Of a stretch of DNA of 64,000 nucleotides, positions 1 through 13,200 are shown one piece after another. Where the stretch lies: the NCBI RefSeq assembly GCF_014633365.1, contig NC_068342.1, positions 3,086,622 to 3,150,621 on the forward strand. Direction: 5' to 3'. Position numbers and translations under genes: made by a program. The notes beneath the pieces are model-generated. The model ran no database searches and was not told where the DNA came from. It saw nothing but the letters and a program-made list of their open reading frames with translations. Positions within the stretch are counted from its first letter, which is position 1; every line of letters starts with the position of its first letter. This DNA comes from Diospyros lotus. Taxonomy: Eukaryota; Streptophyta; Magnoliopsida; Ericales; Ebenaceae.

Positions 1-585
1 TTTACTCTTCCCCTTCCCCACCTTTCCTTTTTCTCAATCCTTTCTATTAACCACATTATTGGCAACTCAGTACATGCTGCCATGTCATGTTTGTCTCTTT
101 ACTGCTCACAAAGAAGTGGGAAAAGAGCTGGAGTAAGTTTGTAGCTTGTCCATTAAAAGAGTTGAGAGTTGATATCCTCCACTTAACGTCATTTTTGTTG
201 TATCATCATCGCCCTGCCATTCCATTTGCTGGTTTAGGAGGTTATTGGATCTTTCTCTCTTTCTTTCTTATTTAATTTTCAGTTGTTCGTGTGATGTGCG
301 AGAATGCATGACCTGTGTTTGAAGCAAATTCTAAATAGCACAATGCCCACATGCAAGCACATCGTAGCACTTGCAAGAATAGTTCAAACAGCAAATTTGC
401 AGCCAATAATGCATCATCAGATCGGAATAGCACTGGACAATTGTTTTCGCGTGTTCTTACAAGCAGGCCACATATTCTTTCAAGTTAACCAAAACCATTT
501 CATCTATTAATAGATTGATGAACCAGTAATAAACAAGAACCAAAACCAAGACGACAACTAGTCATAGATACTGGCATTCCCCATC
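1..585. other. Left-edge stretch, no gene recognised
   Basis: No coding region is supported here. Short open frames at 87-275 and 304-510 have no recognisable protein motif and no splice context. The part nearest 586 is probably 3' untranslated sequence of the VAR3-type gene, which ends at 586 on the minus strand. A pyrimidine-rich start (1-60) could belong to a neighbouring gene outside the window. Confidence 0.5.
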
Positions 586-3500
586 TTATCGTACATTTAC
601 ACGCGGCCTTGTATATCTATCATCACCACCATCAAAATGCCTGTCCATCTCTGACCCTCCTCTTCGCCTGAATTCTCTGCCTCTATGGCCTCTGGAATTC
701 CATGAATCGCTATCCCTGTTATTCATTCTACGCTCAAGCCCACCTCCTCTACGTGATGATGATCCATTAAAACCATCACGATTAGAGAACTTACTGCGGC
801 TGCCCCTTTTACTTGGCCCTGCGTTACTGCCCCCCCTCCTCCATCTATCTCTTGCAGGAGGAGGTTGATCTTCCTCGTCAGATTCCAGCCCAGAAAAGAG
901 GTCACTTGCAGGCATTCGCCTCTTCCTAGAATCCCGATTATTCCCATTATTACGCCTTGATCCAGAATCTGAATCCACAAAATCATCACCCCCCAGCCCA
1001 TAGTCTTCATCTGAGCCATAGCTCATTGCTCTCTTACCTCTAGTTCTTTGTCTGGAATCAGCAGCAAGATGACTCGGTCTCCATTTGGAATGAACTGGAT
1101 GAAGTTCATCAGCTGAATCAAAATCTTGTTCATCCACCTCAGAACCAGAGAAAACCGACTTTTTGTGCCTCATCTTGGAGGGCTTACTCTGTGACCATGA
1201 ACTGGACCGGCGAGGAGCAGACTTATCCTCATCAAAGCCTTCAGCATCCTCAGATTCTGAGTGACCTTCAATCTCAGAGAAATCAACAGAAGAAATCTTA
1301 TGTGTCTGCTTATTATATTGAGTGTCCACCTCGTAACTGTCTACATCATCATCATCTTCTTCATCATCAAAATCATCAAACCCTCTCCCAGGTTTCTTAT
1401 TTCCATTTGCCTTGGGAGTTCTGCTAGGCATAAAGGAATCTTCTTCAGACCCCTTAAAATTCTCTCCCTGAATCTGACCATGTATGGGAAAATCTTCATC
1501 TAGCTTATGAGAATCTGCATGCTCAAAAGCAGCAACATCTGCCCCATCAGATTCGTCGTCGTCAAAATCAAAATTCCATGCATTAGAAACCTCTGCTCTG
1601 CTGGCAATCTTCTCTGGGTTCCTTCTGGGACCACGTTGCCTGTCTTGCAATTGATTCTCCATATATTCATCTGGTGGACGCTTGTGTTCACAATGAAAAC
1701 ATACCACATTTCTCCTGTAATTCAAGAAATTGCACCTGTCCAGCAACCGAGGATAAACATGTCATACACTTCATCCAACATTCCACTTTTGAAGGTGCAA
1801 ATATGAAGTTGTGATTATATGACCAAAATAAATTTTGATATAATCATCATGTAATCATCCAATCTACTAACAAAAAGGAAAAATAAAGAAACATACAGAA
1901 AGGACAGAAACAAGAGTGAAACTAAGTGGGATAAATAATACTCGAATGATAAAAAAGATGAAAACATTTTGCATTTGCAGTCATATGGTGAATATTGCTC
2001 AACCATAAAGGCCCCAAATATGACATGAAAATATTTGTCAACCCGCTAATGAGCCTCCAGTCTGACATAGGCCTAAGATCAGCTCGAAAGGAGCTGTCAA
2101 TGTGTCACGGGAGAATGTTCCTGCACTATCCCTTGTTCAATCCTGAGGGATTAAGGCTATAGGTAACTGAAAGATAGTTATCGTTTCAAGGACAGGACCT
2201 TACTTCTCCAAGATAAGATGGGGTAGAGAAAATGCCTCAAGTGATTATTCATGTACCAAGGACCATAGCACTGACTGTTCCTTTTTTGTAGACTGATCCA
2301 GTTGTCACATTCTTAGGCTATTAAACCTTATAAAATAAAAAGGAATTAGCATAGCTGGCGCAATGTTCCAGTAGTGCAAGTTGTACAAGTGGATTAGAGA
2401 TTGATAACCGTTTTCGGCACCAATCTGTAGCTGAGGATCAGTATAAGAAGAACTGACCCAGCCATTTCTAAGTATGAAAGATCAATAGAAACAATTCAAA
2501 TTCCCTCCTCAATTCTCTCTTTCTTCTTTCTCTCGAACTTTACCCCTCAATTTTCTAATTCTTCCCCCTTTCCCTCTCATTTTTCCGCCTAATTCCTTCT
2601 CAAATACCTGAGAATTCTCCTGTCAGATCTAGGATCTGACACCAGTTTATTGCTCTTTCTTTGTGCATACTTCACTAGGGGTTGTTTTAAATGTAACCTT
2701 CGAAATTTCATGGAATACTCATAGATAGGCTTAGTCCCACATAGAAAGTCTGCCTAGGATCTTGATTAGTTGGGTTGGGCAAAAATCTGCATGGCAATTT
2801 TGAGTAATATATTGAGAGAACTGGATTTTGAGTAATACATTATCTGATATCCAATATGACAACATAAATCTCTGCAATAGCAGCAATTAGGAAAAAAAAA
2901 GTATGCAACAATGTAGCAAGTGAAAACATACTGTGGGCATTCCCATTCTCCTGGAAGCAGCTGTCTCTTGGGACGGTTGGCATCACACTGCAGGCACACG
3001 ACATTCTTGGCAAAATTCATGAAATCACACCTGGAAAACATTACTATGCTTAGAAAATTACACAGGCAATCTTGATTCCTATAGCTCAATAATTTTAGAT
3101 TAGATTTTGATTTAACTCTGGGAAATATCCTTCAAAACCAATACATGTGGCCACCAGTGACTAGGCAATATGCAATAAATGCAGTCAAACAAGCCAGGGA
3201 TAATGGGTAATCAAATTATGGCACCATTATTTTTTGTTGATAAGGTCACCCAATACAAAGCTGTATCTAATCACCAGAGGGGAACATAATATAGAATTGA
3301 ACCTGTTACAACACACACACACACACACACACACATATTTCAATATCGTTGTTTCAATGAGCCACTGTTCTTATGATCTCCATACAAGGACCTTCATTTA
3401 ATTATATCAATAAGAATGCGAATGATATGTTTTTTTTTTTAAGGTAAAAAAGATCACTCAGAATTACTTCCACCCAACAGAAGAAAGAAGTGAAAAGAAA

Positions 3501-6500
3501 TGGACTGGGGGAAGTACTTCTGAATCTGTGTTCAATTGGACGCACTCATATACAACCTTGCAGTATCAACGCTTTTGAAAACAAATAGCATGTAACAAAA
3601 TTGCAAACTCGCAAAGAGTTACCTACTTAGGACATAGCCAATCACCCTTTTTCATCTCAATGTCATCACGACCAACTCGTTTCTTTGGAGGTGGTGGTGG
3701 TTGCTTCACCTTTGGTGGAGGCTTCTTGATAACAGGAGGAGGAAGATTTGGATCTATAGGAACTGCACTCAACTTGACAATCTCATGCAGAAGTTTGCGG
3801 ACAACAGTCTTCACTGATTTTCTTTTCAGAAGGGACTCGTTAACAACCGATCCATTCACAGGGTCAAAGCCATATGTCAATAGGGTGCGCATAACATCAA
3901 TAGTTCGTGCCTCATCCTCTTTATTAGTTAAAAGATATGCTTTTTCACAGGAGTTCCTCAAACTGCAGGAACTACAAACCTGAAGCATAAAAAAGTTGAT
4001 CATAGTAAAAAAACAGTTTACAATGTTAAATCTGATTTGTTTAATAGAAATGTGCCAATGTGACTTTTAGAAGTCAATTAACATTAAAGTTCAAAGGAAA
4101 GGGTATCATACAAGCACTTGCATAACTAGATTGATGGTATGGCACGGTATGTTGGGCAGTAAAGCATCAACATGTACCAAACTAAAATCAATGAGAAGTG
4201 GTACACTTCCAGTGGGAAAGCATTTTTATGGGGTCATGAAGTAAAAAGGTTATAAAAACAGAAATAAGTCAAAGAACATAATCCAAAGTATAAGAACAGA
4301 CGGTAAGTTATAAAGACATCATGCTTCCATCTAAATGAGGCTCAAGAGAAGAGAGTAAGTTGAAATCCTATTAGCATAAGTAGCATAATTGCCCAAGTAC
4401 TAAATCAGCACATTTACAAAAGGAAACTTCAACTTCCAACATAAAGCATCTGATTGACTCAGTCTTCACTTGTTTTAATAAAAAAAGGGATAGAAGAATG
4501 AAAAAAACAGCTAAAACAAGCTAAAATTTGATGCTGAAAGAAATATAAGTGTGCAGATACCATGCAACACAGGAAAGACTAACGGAGGAAGTATAACCAT
4601 TTGTTTCTTGAGCATTAACATATATTGATAAAAAACACAATAACTTACATCTCCTTCATCTAGGTGGGTGTGTTTCCTCAATAACTTTGCAGAAAAAACC
4701 ACCTTCTTATCCACACTAGGGCACCCATAACCGACCAAAATTTGAATATCCTGTCTCGACAATGACCTGAAATCAATTGTCATTCTAAGCATATCTCAAG
4801 CAATGTAACTTGGATTCAATATATTTGATGCTTCTCTTTTTGATACACAATACAACCTTCATATAACTGTATCAGAAAGTCCACTATAATCCATTGGCCT
4901 TATTCAAGATACATTTGCTGCATTGGGAGTATGTAGCAACTTGGGTTAAAATGATGGGGTTATTGAATAGGAAACATTTCAATAACATTCCCCACAAATG
5001 GACCATGTCATTTTGTGCCCGCAATGGAGGGGGTCTGGCCTAGCATGGCCCATGGGCCTAGCCCATATGGGTCATGTTGTGCTGATCCATTGGCCTTGAC
5101 GGGTTGACTACTCTTTATTATTTCTTACACAATGTTTATTATTTTTATTGCAAAATTTAATGTGCAAAATTTAAAAATGATACATAGAGATAGTACTAAG
5201 TACCAAATAATATGTCAAATTATTTTTATGGTCTCAAAATGTTGACAAATAAAAAGTTATGAAGTAAATATAAAACAAGTAAGTCTAGCCAGATACCAAG
5301 GCCGTCCTGGCCAGGTGAGGTTGTTTGACATGTCTGTGTAAATGTAATTAATGATGTCGTAAGTTGGCAGCATCAGTATATACACTAAGCTTGCCATCTG
5401 TTTTAGAAAGTTTTCCCCAATAGGATGATGTTCTCGGGATGTCCAGGAGCAGTATTTGCAAATAGAGAAAATATAATTTGGGCAGTTTGCGCTTCATTGG
5501 TGTTACATAATAGCCAGCACCTCTGCAATCTTTCCCTTTTCAAGGGAAGGATGATATTATGCTCAATTCGCAACTTTTTGACTAACTATAAATTTAAGTC
5601 AGTTAACTTTGGCAAACCAACCAGTTCTATAGCCTTAGGTTAGGTCATCTTGGTACTGGCAGGACCCAAGTTCAGTCATTTCCTTAATCCTTACAAAGTT
5701 TCCTAGGATGTTCTTACACCAGTCAAAAAGGAGTTATCTAGATAGAACACTGTACCCATGTCCAGCATTGATCCAAATCCTTTTGTACAGAAAATCATAA
5801 CCACCAAAAAATTCCAACGAAAACAACTAAAATTTAAAAAAACAAATTTTATGCTCATTTTCTGAGCATCCGAACCATGAGTCAATGACATTTAGCAATT
5901 ACCAATAGTGAATTATTCAACTCATCTACCCAAGAAAACAAAAAACAGAAGAAAGTTTATAAGAATAAGAAAAATAACACGTTTCTTCAGCTTCGGAACA
6001 TCAAGAAATGACTTCCTTTTTCTGGCATTGCGAGCCTTTTCCCATCAGAGTTAAATTCGAGATAATCTTCAGAGAATGAGATGAATTATTGTAATTTTAG
6101 AATATAAACAGGCAGAATCAAAAGAGACAGACCTCAAGATATCGAATCGGTCGCGGCCGAAGTTGAGGCAGGCGGTCTGAACGGTCTTCCAATCGCGGGT
6201 GAAATCGACGCCTTCCTCGGCAACCTCCTCCATCTGGAACCCTAAATCCTGCACCATCTTCTCCTCGTCCTTCCTCCGGTGATCGAAATAGTTCTGCTGC
6301 ACCAGCCTCTCCATCAGCTCGATCCACTCCGGCCACGGATGCACCAACTCCACCTCCCTATTCAACAACCCCACTCTCTCCTCCGACGAGGCCACGGCCG
6401 GTCCACTCCGGGTCGCAGACTCCGGCACTGGGGGAACCTCAGGCGGGTCGGGTTTGGGTTGGAGCTTGGATTCGCGCCAGGCACGGATGCGCTGGAGGGT

Positions 6501-6743
6501 TTCGTCCTTTTGAGCGCGTTCTTTCTCAATGACGTCGATTTGGTCGAAGACGAAGCTCATGCGAGCTGAGAGGGAAGTGGGCCTTGGGTGGTCCGAGGAG
6601 GGTGTGGCTGCGGCGGCGGATTGGGCGGAGGAGAAAGAAGAAAAGGTTTTGGTTGTAAGGGCACAATGGAAACGCAATAGAGCCCGGCCAGGTCCGGGTA
6701 GTCGCCGGAGACGGAGGAGACGGAGGAGGCTGCTCTGTGCCAT
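586..6743 (-). CDS. VAR3: VAR3/OZ1-type chloroplast RanBP2 zinc-finger protein
   Basis: Five exons on the minus strand: 6743-6133, 4766-4649, 3979-3627, 3030-2932 and 1735-586, giving 776 aa. All junctions are GT-AG and the phases close. The start is the ATG at 6743; the frame extends upstream only through a GTG. The N-terminus is rich in Ser, Arg and Leu with no early acidic residues, as expected of a plastid transit peptide. Two RanBP2-type fingers follow each other: C359/C362/C373/C376 and C392/C395/C406/C409, each in a W-x-C-P-x-C context. An upstream Cys cluster (C245, C248, C254) and a proline/lysine linker precede them. The last exon encodes about 380 residues of acidic, Ser- and Arg/Gly-rich low-complexity sequence. 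In Arabidopsis this family (VAR3, also called OZ1) is needed for chloroplast development and RNA editing. The gene is divergent from REV3 with 487 bp between starts. The family call is strong; orthology is inferred. Confidence 0.92.
2103..2650. repeat. Possible degenerate LTR fragment in VAR3 intron 4
   Basis: This part of the 1736-2931 intron starts with TGTCACGGGAGAATG and contains a TATAAAATAAA stretch. It ends in a pyrimidine-rich tract followed by GATCTAGGATCTGACA, which resembles the TG...CA layout of plant LTRs. I see no matching target duplication (CAATG on the left, CCAGT on the right) and no second LTR. It could equally be ordinary intron sequence. Confidence 0.25.
3310..3334. repeat. 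(AC)n microsatellite in VAR3 intron 3
   Basis: About twelve uninterrupted AC units lie in the intron between exons 3 and 4 of the VAR3-type gene. This is a simple-sequence repeat that is likely polymorphic. Confidence 0.9.
4767..6132 (-). other. VAR3 intron 1, AT-rich, no embedded gene
   Basis: The first intron of the VAR3-type gene is 1366 bp. The donor follows codon DILR and the acceptor precedes SLSRQD. Open frames inside it (5425-5643, 5703-5891) show no family motif. I see no mobile-element signature here. Confidence 0.6.
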
Positions 6744-7230
6744 TTTACACACGGACGGAGAGACGGAGCGAGCTAAAACTGGGAGGGGTTAACAGGTGGA
6801 GCTTAAACCCTGACCCGATAGTGGCTAAGGACGGGCCATGGGGCCCAATTCCAGCCCAACACTCTTGGTCCAATCCGATCCATAGTCCTCCAGCGGCCCA
6901 ACCCAACAATTTTTTAATTATTAATTAGATATTAAAAATAAATTAAGCTAAATTTAATAATTCTAAAACCGAGCAAGAAAAAAATGGAACTATTTATACG
7001 GGCCACACCAAACTTCTTCAAACTGCCAAATCGACGGCGGGGCACGCATAAGAATTAAGAAGCCCTAAAACGGCGTCGAATAGATAGACTTCGTCCTCAA
7101 GCCCCTCCCTCCTCTCTCCTTCCCGCCGCGAATACCTGCCCTTTCACTGTCGCATTCTTCGTCCCCGCTCGCGTCTCGATGCTCTTCAACGCATGAATTC
7201 ATACGAATCTGTGATTCGAAGATAACTTAA
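6744..7230. promoter_or_regulatory. Divergent VAR3-REV3 promoter region
   Basis: Only 487 bp separate the two start codons, so both genes must share this region. It contains several GGCCCA/AGCCCA (site II, TCP-type) elements near 6842-6848, 6854-6859 and 6895-6901, and another GGGCC near 6999. Telo-box-like stretches are AAACCCTGA (about 6805) and AGCCCTAAA (about 7062). An E2F-like TTCCCGCC lies at 7120-7127. Such elements are typical of plant housekeeping and proliferation genes. No clear TATA box is seen. Element function is inferred from consensus only. Confidence 0.65.
7179..7225 (+). promoter_or_regulatory. Two overlapping uORFs before REV3
   Basis: In the presumed REV3 leader an ATG at 7179 opens a 5-codon frame ending at TGA 7194-7196. 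A second ATG at 7193 overlaps that stop as ATGA and opens a 10-codon frame ending at TAA 7223-7225. That is five nucleotides before the REV3 start at 7231. Both matter only if transcription begins upstream of 7179, which is likely but not shown. Confidence 0.6.
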
Positions 7231-10200
7231 ATGGAGGATTCGCAGCCGCAGCCTAGCCAGAACAACGTATTTAGCGTTCGGATCGTCTCTATCGACTACT
7301 ATATGGCCGCTCCGATTCCAGACCTCGACATCTGCTACAGCAGTTTTCAAGGTCCGTGTCCGAGGGATTCTGGTGAATTCAACCTTGTATTCTTTCCTTG
7401 TCTCTCTAATTTATGCGTTTGGCTCTGTTAGGCGGGAAAGTAAATGAAGTTCCTGTTATAAGAATTTACGGCTCAACCCCCGCAGGGCAGAAGACTTGCT
7501 TGCATATTCACCGTGTAAGATGATTTATCTCTGGATTTTTGTGTGTGCGTGTTCCGGTCGTTCGGGTTATTATCAAATGGAATAGCTGATCCCATCTATC
7601 TGCCTATCTGCTGAGTATGCTACGGCTGTGAGTTCCAGATTAGCTTAATTGTATGCACGCAATTATGTTCATTTACTCCGGAAATGATTTTGGGCCGTTC
7701 ATGACTGTTTCAGAATTTACTTAATACTATAGTTAGGCATGACATTTGAACTGAGTTGAATGGAGCATTGTGTCGTTCAACCTCATGTAGGCTTGTGGTT
7801 TTAGCTTTAGCAAATATTTCAACTCAGTCACCCGAGGTATAACAGGCTTGAGCTTGGTTACTATGTCTGAATAAATAGTCAATTAGAGGGGTTTTTCTTT
7901 ACAAAGTGCATAAAAGAAATAAAGAGAGAATTTGGAGGAAATCAAAAGGAAGTAGGAATTATGGAGGAAAAAGTTCTCTGTATTTACCGTATAGGCTACC
8001 TTGTATCTGCAAGAAGAACTCCTGAAGGAAAGTTGATATTACAGTCCAATAGTTTGCTATTGGACAATCACTTGGACTGCTGGGACTTGTGAACAGTTTC
8101 CTATTGCTGTTTCTTGGTAAGGTTCTCTTATGGATTCCTACATAGCAAGACATTTGGATCAATCTTCTTGTTATGGTGAGAACTAAGTTGCCAGTTGTGG
8201 TAAATACACACTCGCGCGCGCACACTTACAACTTCTTAACCAGAATCATCACAGTTACTTCCCAAGCATGGCAGAATAATGTGGAGTTTGGTTAGCAAAT
8301 TTGATCAAGGGGAATATGAAACCAAATGTTCCTATATGAAAAGGAATTCGAAAGTTTCAACTCTTTTATTCAAATTTGAGCTGATGGATTATCTGAAAAT
8401 GTACTTGACTTTGAAAAATATGAAGGGATGCCTAGCAAAAAAAATATATATATATCAAGGCTTAACTGTAGAACAAATTACTTCCTGCATAAATTCCTAT
8501 CTAACTGAGGAAGTGTTGCCATTACCACATGTTACCCATTTTGTTGGATGTGACACTTCTTGGATGTTCCTATCATTGCGACAAACAATTTTTTAGGATG
8601 CAGAGACAAATGTTAGAGTGTTGGGCACTTCTAACAATAGTAATGGATCATGTCCTGCACACACAGGTAGGCTAATATGCTCCAGTTCTCCCTAAAAATG
8701 GTACACCCTAATTATATTCCTATGTAGTTATATTCTTGATTTGTTTTATATACTAATCTAAGTAGTCCGCCTAGATTCAAATGGTTTAACAAGTACACTA
8801 TGGAGCTTTTTATTTGTTTTGGAACTTTAGAGGATTAGGAATATTGTAGTTCAGTTTGAATTCCTATATTTGTAAGAGTGTTTGGTATATAAATACCAAA
8901 CAGTGTAGAATTATTCAAAATTTTGATGGTTGATTATTGAATGCAGAGTTTGTTATTATTTTTCTATACCTTTTCTTCCCCTCAGTTTTCTATCTTCCCC
9001 TATAATTGCCTGCCTTTGTTTTCCCGTTCTGGTTATCTTTTCTTGTCTGCTTCTTTTTCTAATCCTCCTCTCTCTTCTTCTTTTTCTCTTCTTCAACATT
9101 TTCTCCTTTATTACCAAGTTGTCTTGTTTCTTGTTTCCTTTTCCTGGAGGCACCTACTTGGTAATGGCAAGCATGGTCATCTTTACTTTCCATGTGACCA
9201 AATCATGTTTGTAAATTCTGGGAAACAAAATAAAATTTCTCTAGATGCAGCTTTTAATTTAATATGCCATTATGTCATTGAAAGTTTCTCCTAATGGTTT
9301 GATTTCATTGTCATCTGCTGCAGGCTTTGCCCTACTTGTATATTCCATTTGCAGATTTAATGCTTGAATCTGTTCAAGAAGGTGTGTCACTTTTTTGTGA
9401 ATTAATTAATTTTTAATTTGATCTTGTCTTGTAGTCTGTGATGCATGAATATAAATACTTCATATGGATATATCATATGGCATAGACACCTCACTGAAAC
9501 AGTTTTCAGAGGAGTTAGGGGGCGGGGGCAAAACCTTCAGAAGTATGTGAACAGATAAATATATATCCTACAGGTGTACTGTATACTTCAAAATAGTTAC
9601 TATTTCTTTGTTTTTGACATTGCAAATAAATTTATATTTTATTTTATGAAGATAGTAAAGTATGATTTTTAACTTCCTACATGTTAGGAAAGATGGAGTA
9701 ACAAAAATTCCTTCATATTTTATAGAACTATATTTATAAACAAGTTGGAATGGTTTAGCCTTCAACACTTTGAAATTAAATACTGAAAGAAATCTGTATT
9801 TTATGTTGCAGCAGTAGTGAAAGCAATTGCAATTTGTTTCTGCATTTCCCTTTTGAATATTTGGAGCAAATTGTTCTCTGTTGCTATGGAGATGTGGGTT
9901 TTCCCTTTAATTATTTGGAGGAGTTCATGTCACAAAAATTTTGAGGTTTCGGCATCGATAAGTAGAACATGATTTTCTGGAAGAATGCTTTATTTTCAGT
10001 AATATGGTGCTTTTTTTTGTTGTCGTGGATATCTAATATGGTGCATTTGAAATGAAAGAAAATAGTGGAATCTTCAAGAATAGGTATTGTTGAAGATCAT
10101 AGTTATAAATGTTAATTGTCATGAAAATGTCTTGATGATATGTTAAGAACTTGAGTTCATAAATTCCTAATTTTTCATGAAAATATATCAAGGATTTTAA

Positions 10201-13200
10201 TTTTTTTGCAGTATTATTTTAATTATTATATATATTTATAAATTTTTATATTATAATTTAAATTATATATATTTATTTATTAAAATAAAAACTGGTCCAA
10301 CGCCTGTTCAATCTCTCTAATCACTGAACCATAAACTTCTCCCCTTTTTGGTTTGATGCCGGGTTCGTTTCTATTTGCAATTTCATATTTGTGGTTGTTT
10401 CAGTAATTCTAATATGGTTTTCAGCCTTCACTATGTATTTATCCTTTCCCCATGACTTGTGTTCTATTTTCTCTATGAAATTTCTTAGGTGATGCATGCA
10501 CACAGCTGATCTCTCTTTCACTTGAGAAAGTGTTGAAGGTATACTTGGTTCAAGTAAACTCAGTTTTTTTTTTTTCTTGATATTTTTCTTGTTAATGATT
10601 GCTGGTGCTGATGTGCGGTGAATGAGCTTTTCCGATTAAATTCTTACAGCTTAAAGCAAGTGCCGGCTTGAAACGACAACATGTGCACGGTTGTAGTCTT
10701 GTCCGGGCAAGGAGGTTCTATGGTTACCATTCATCTGAGGAGCTTTTTGTGAAGATATATCTGTATCCAAAATATTGTGCCTTTTGTTTGATGTCTGTGT
10801 CTGAGGGTTGTAGTCAAACTATTTGATACATTTGATATGTTTTTTTTCTGGATCTGTTTAATTTTGGTTGAGTAGTTTCTGGGTCGGGTAGACTAAATAG
10901 CTGACTCTTTTTCTCTAAGTCACAATTTAAATTTGGATTTAGTCAATAAAATCTCAAATCAAAGCAATTTGGAAGCTGTAATCAAGCCAAGGCTGTGCTC
11001 AAACTTGGGAGAATTATAATTGTTGACCATTATTTGAGTCTTCAAATTATCCTTCAATTATTGTAGATCTACTTGCATGGTGTAATAAATATGTGCACTA
11101 ACACATTGTCTGATGCTATTTCCACCTGGTATGAGAAACCATAACTGGGGTGGACTAGAATTGCCATTCCTTTTTGTGGAAGGCCCCAACATATTCATGT
11201 GTTATTTAATAGATGATATGATCCTGGTAATTTATTTTGATGCATGCTCCAGTGACTGCCCTAATTTTTGTATTTTGTATTGGACCTACTTTGGAAAGAC
11301 AGTCTTGGTATCTTTGTCTATAATGTTGCCTTTCATCAATTTCACTTGTAAATATTATAGTACTTGTGTAAGCTATGGAGATTATATTTTTTGTATTTCA
11401 TTATTTAAAAAATTATATTAGTATATGAATATTCTGGAACATGTGATAGAACACCTTGACAAAATCTTAAGCTATCATCCACATGACGTTTCTCGTGCTG
11501 CAAATCTTCTCCTGGTATGCATTCATGGGCCTCTGACTTCATGTATGGGAATTGTAAGAGTTATTTGTGGGTTGTATGCTAAACAATGAGAGCATTTGCT
11601 TGCTGTTCTTTTGCCCATCCGACATAGTACTTAGTCTATAGCGATTGCCAACCACAGTCAATTTTGACAGTGTTTAACTCTGGAGGTCCTATTTGTAAAA
11701 TTACTTTGCTTCATTGCCTTATTTTTGTAGAAGGACCCTTCCTGAATCTTTTTCTTTAGCAAATCTTTGACTGTTAGCTGCAGTTTGACTTTTCCCTTCT
11801 ACTCATTGGTAAGAAAAATGGCTATCATTATTCTCAAGTTATTGTTATGGTGGTCATATGCATTGGTACAGTTGCAGCAATGTGCTGCTGTGTTCTCATT
11901 TCGCTGATGAAAAATTTCTTATAACAAAAACTCACCAACTCTTTTTTTTTGTTTTTTGCAGGGAGGTGCAGTTTTAGACAGGAGTTTTCAGCCTCATGAA
12001 TCACACATTCCTTTCCTTCTCCAGTTCCTGGTAATTGCCTGTTTTGGCATGTGTGTGGAATCCTGCATGTGCTATGAGAATGGAGTGAATAGTTGTGATG
12101 TGGTAGGAAATTTGTTTCTCACAAAATATATTCCCTAGGTGGTTCTGAAGTTCAAAATATATGTTCTCCTGCCGTTTGTCCTTGTGCTGGACTGCTAGTG
12201 ACATGCGTTACTTCCAGATGTTTGCTTCATTCCAGATATTTTGCCTTTTAGCATTTGTTTGCAAAGTTATGCACCCTTGTTTGTCGTTGCAGAATTTGTT
12301 GGGATAATTACTTCACCATGTTTTTCTCCAGCAAGTTAAAGTAATTGTATGCACGCAAAACACACTTTTACCAACTGCAAGCAGTCTCTCAACCTTAACT
12401 CAGCAGCATTCTGATGCATTCATGGCAGGATAGTGAGTACATATAGGACAGCGCCAGTGATAGCACAATTTGATGTAGCACGTATTGCTCCTAACTAAAA
12501 GGAATTAGCATATCAATTAGAGTGAGGTACTGTGCTCCCCACTAGCACAATATCACACCAAGAATTCACTTGACATAATGATGAGTAACCATTGAAATTC
12601 ACTGAATTGGCAAAATGAGATCGTATAGAACACTGCAAAAGCACAGATAAGTTAATCTGACTGATGCACTGCACAGAGTCTGTCAGGAATTACTTGTAAT
12701 GTTAGAATGTCTGTGGCTGTTTGGAAAATTGTAGCAGAAGCTTGTGAAGTGAGATGGTCCTAATTAGCTCAGCAGTTTTTTTTTTTTTTTTTTTCTGTAT
12801 TTCCTGGATGACATGAAGGATCTCTAACTTTGATAAGTAATCAAACATTTATTGATTGTCTGATGGGAAGGGTCTCATGTTGTCATTTCCTCTTGATGGG
12901 GAAGGTTCTCAAATCCTTTGCGGCAATTATCTTATCTTGTTCAACTGCAATTATTGTATCTTTGTCCTCCTCGGTTTAATTCCATGATTCACTTGCTTTA
13001 TTTCTCCCCTGTGAGAACTTGTGAAATTGTTTGTGCATCCATTCATATTGTGTTAAATTTGCATTTTGAGTGGAAGTTCTTCCTGCAAAAGAGAACACTT
13101 TTTCTGTATCAAACAGCTACTGGAGGCAAGTTGTTTAATTTTTTGGGTCTTTAATCTCATTCACAAAAATGAAATTGAATTATTGCATCAAACTTTATTT

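Noticed and set aside
6069..6792. Overlapping frames on both strands over the first VAR3 exon (6118-6336, 6279-6569, 6529-6792)
   Set aside because: They are shadows of the GC-rich VAR3 exon 1 and lack any protein family motif or splice continuity.
10763..10825. Frame read-through after KIYLYP in REV3 exon 5
   Set aside because: It runs to a stop; the donor at 10763 and acceptor at 11471 join L-Y-H-P-H-D, as in the family.
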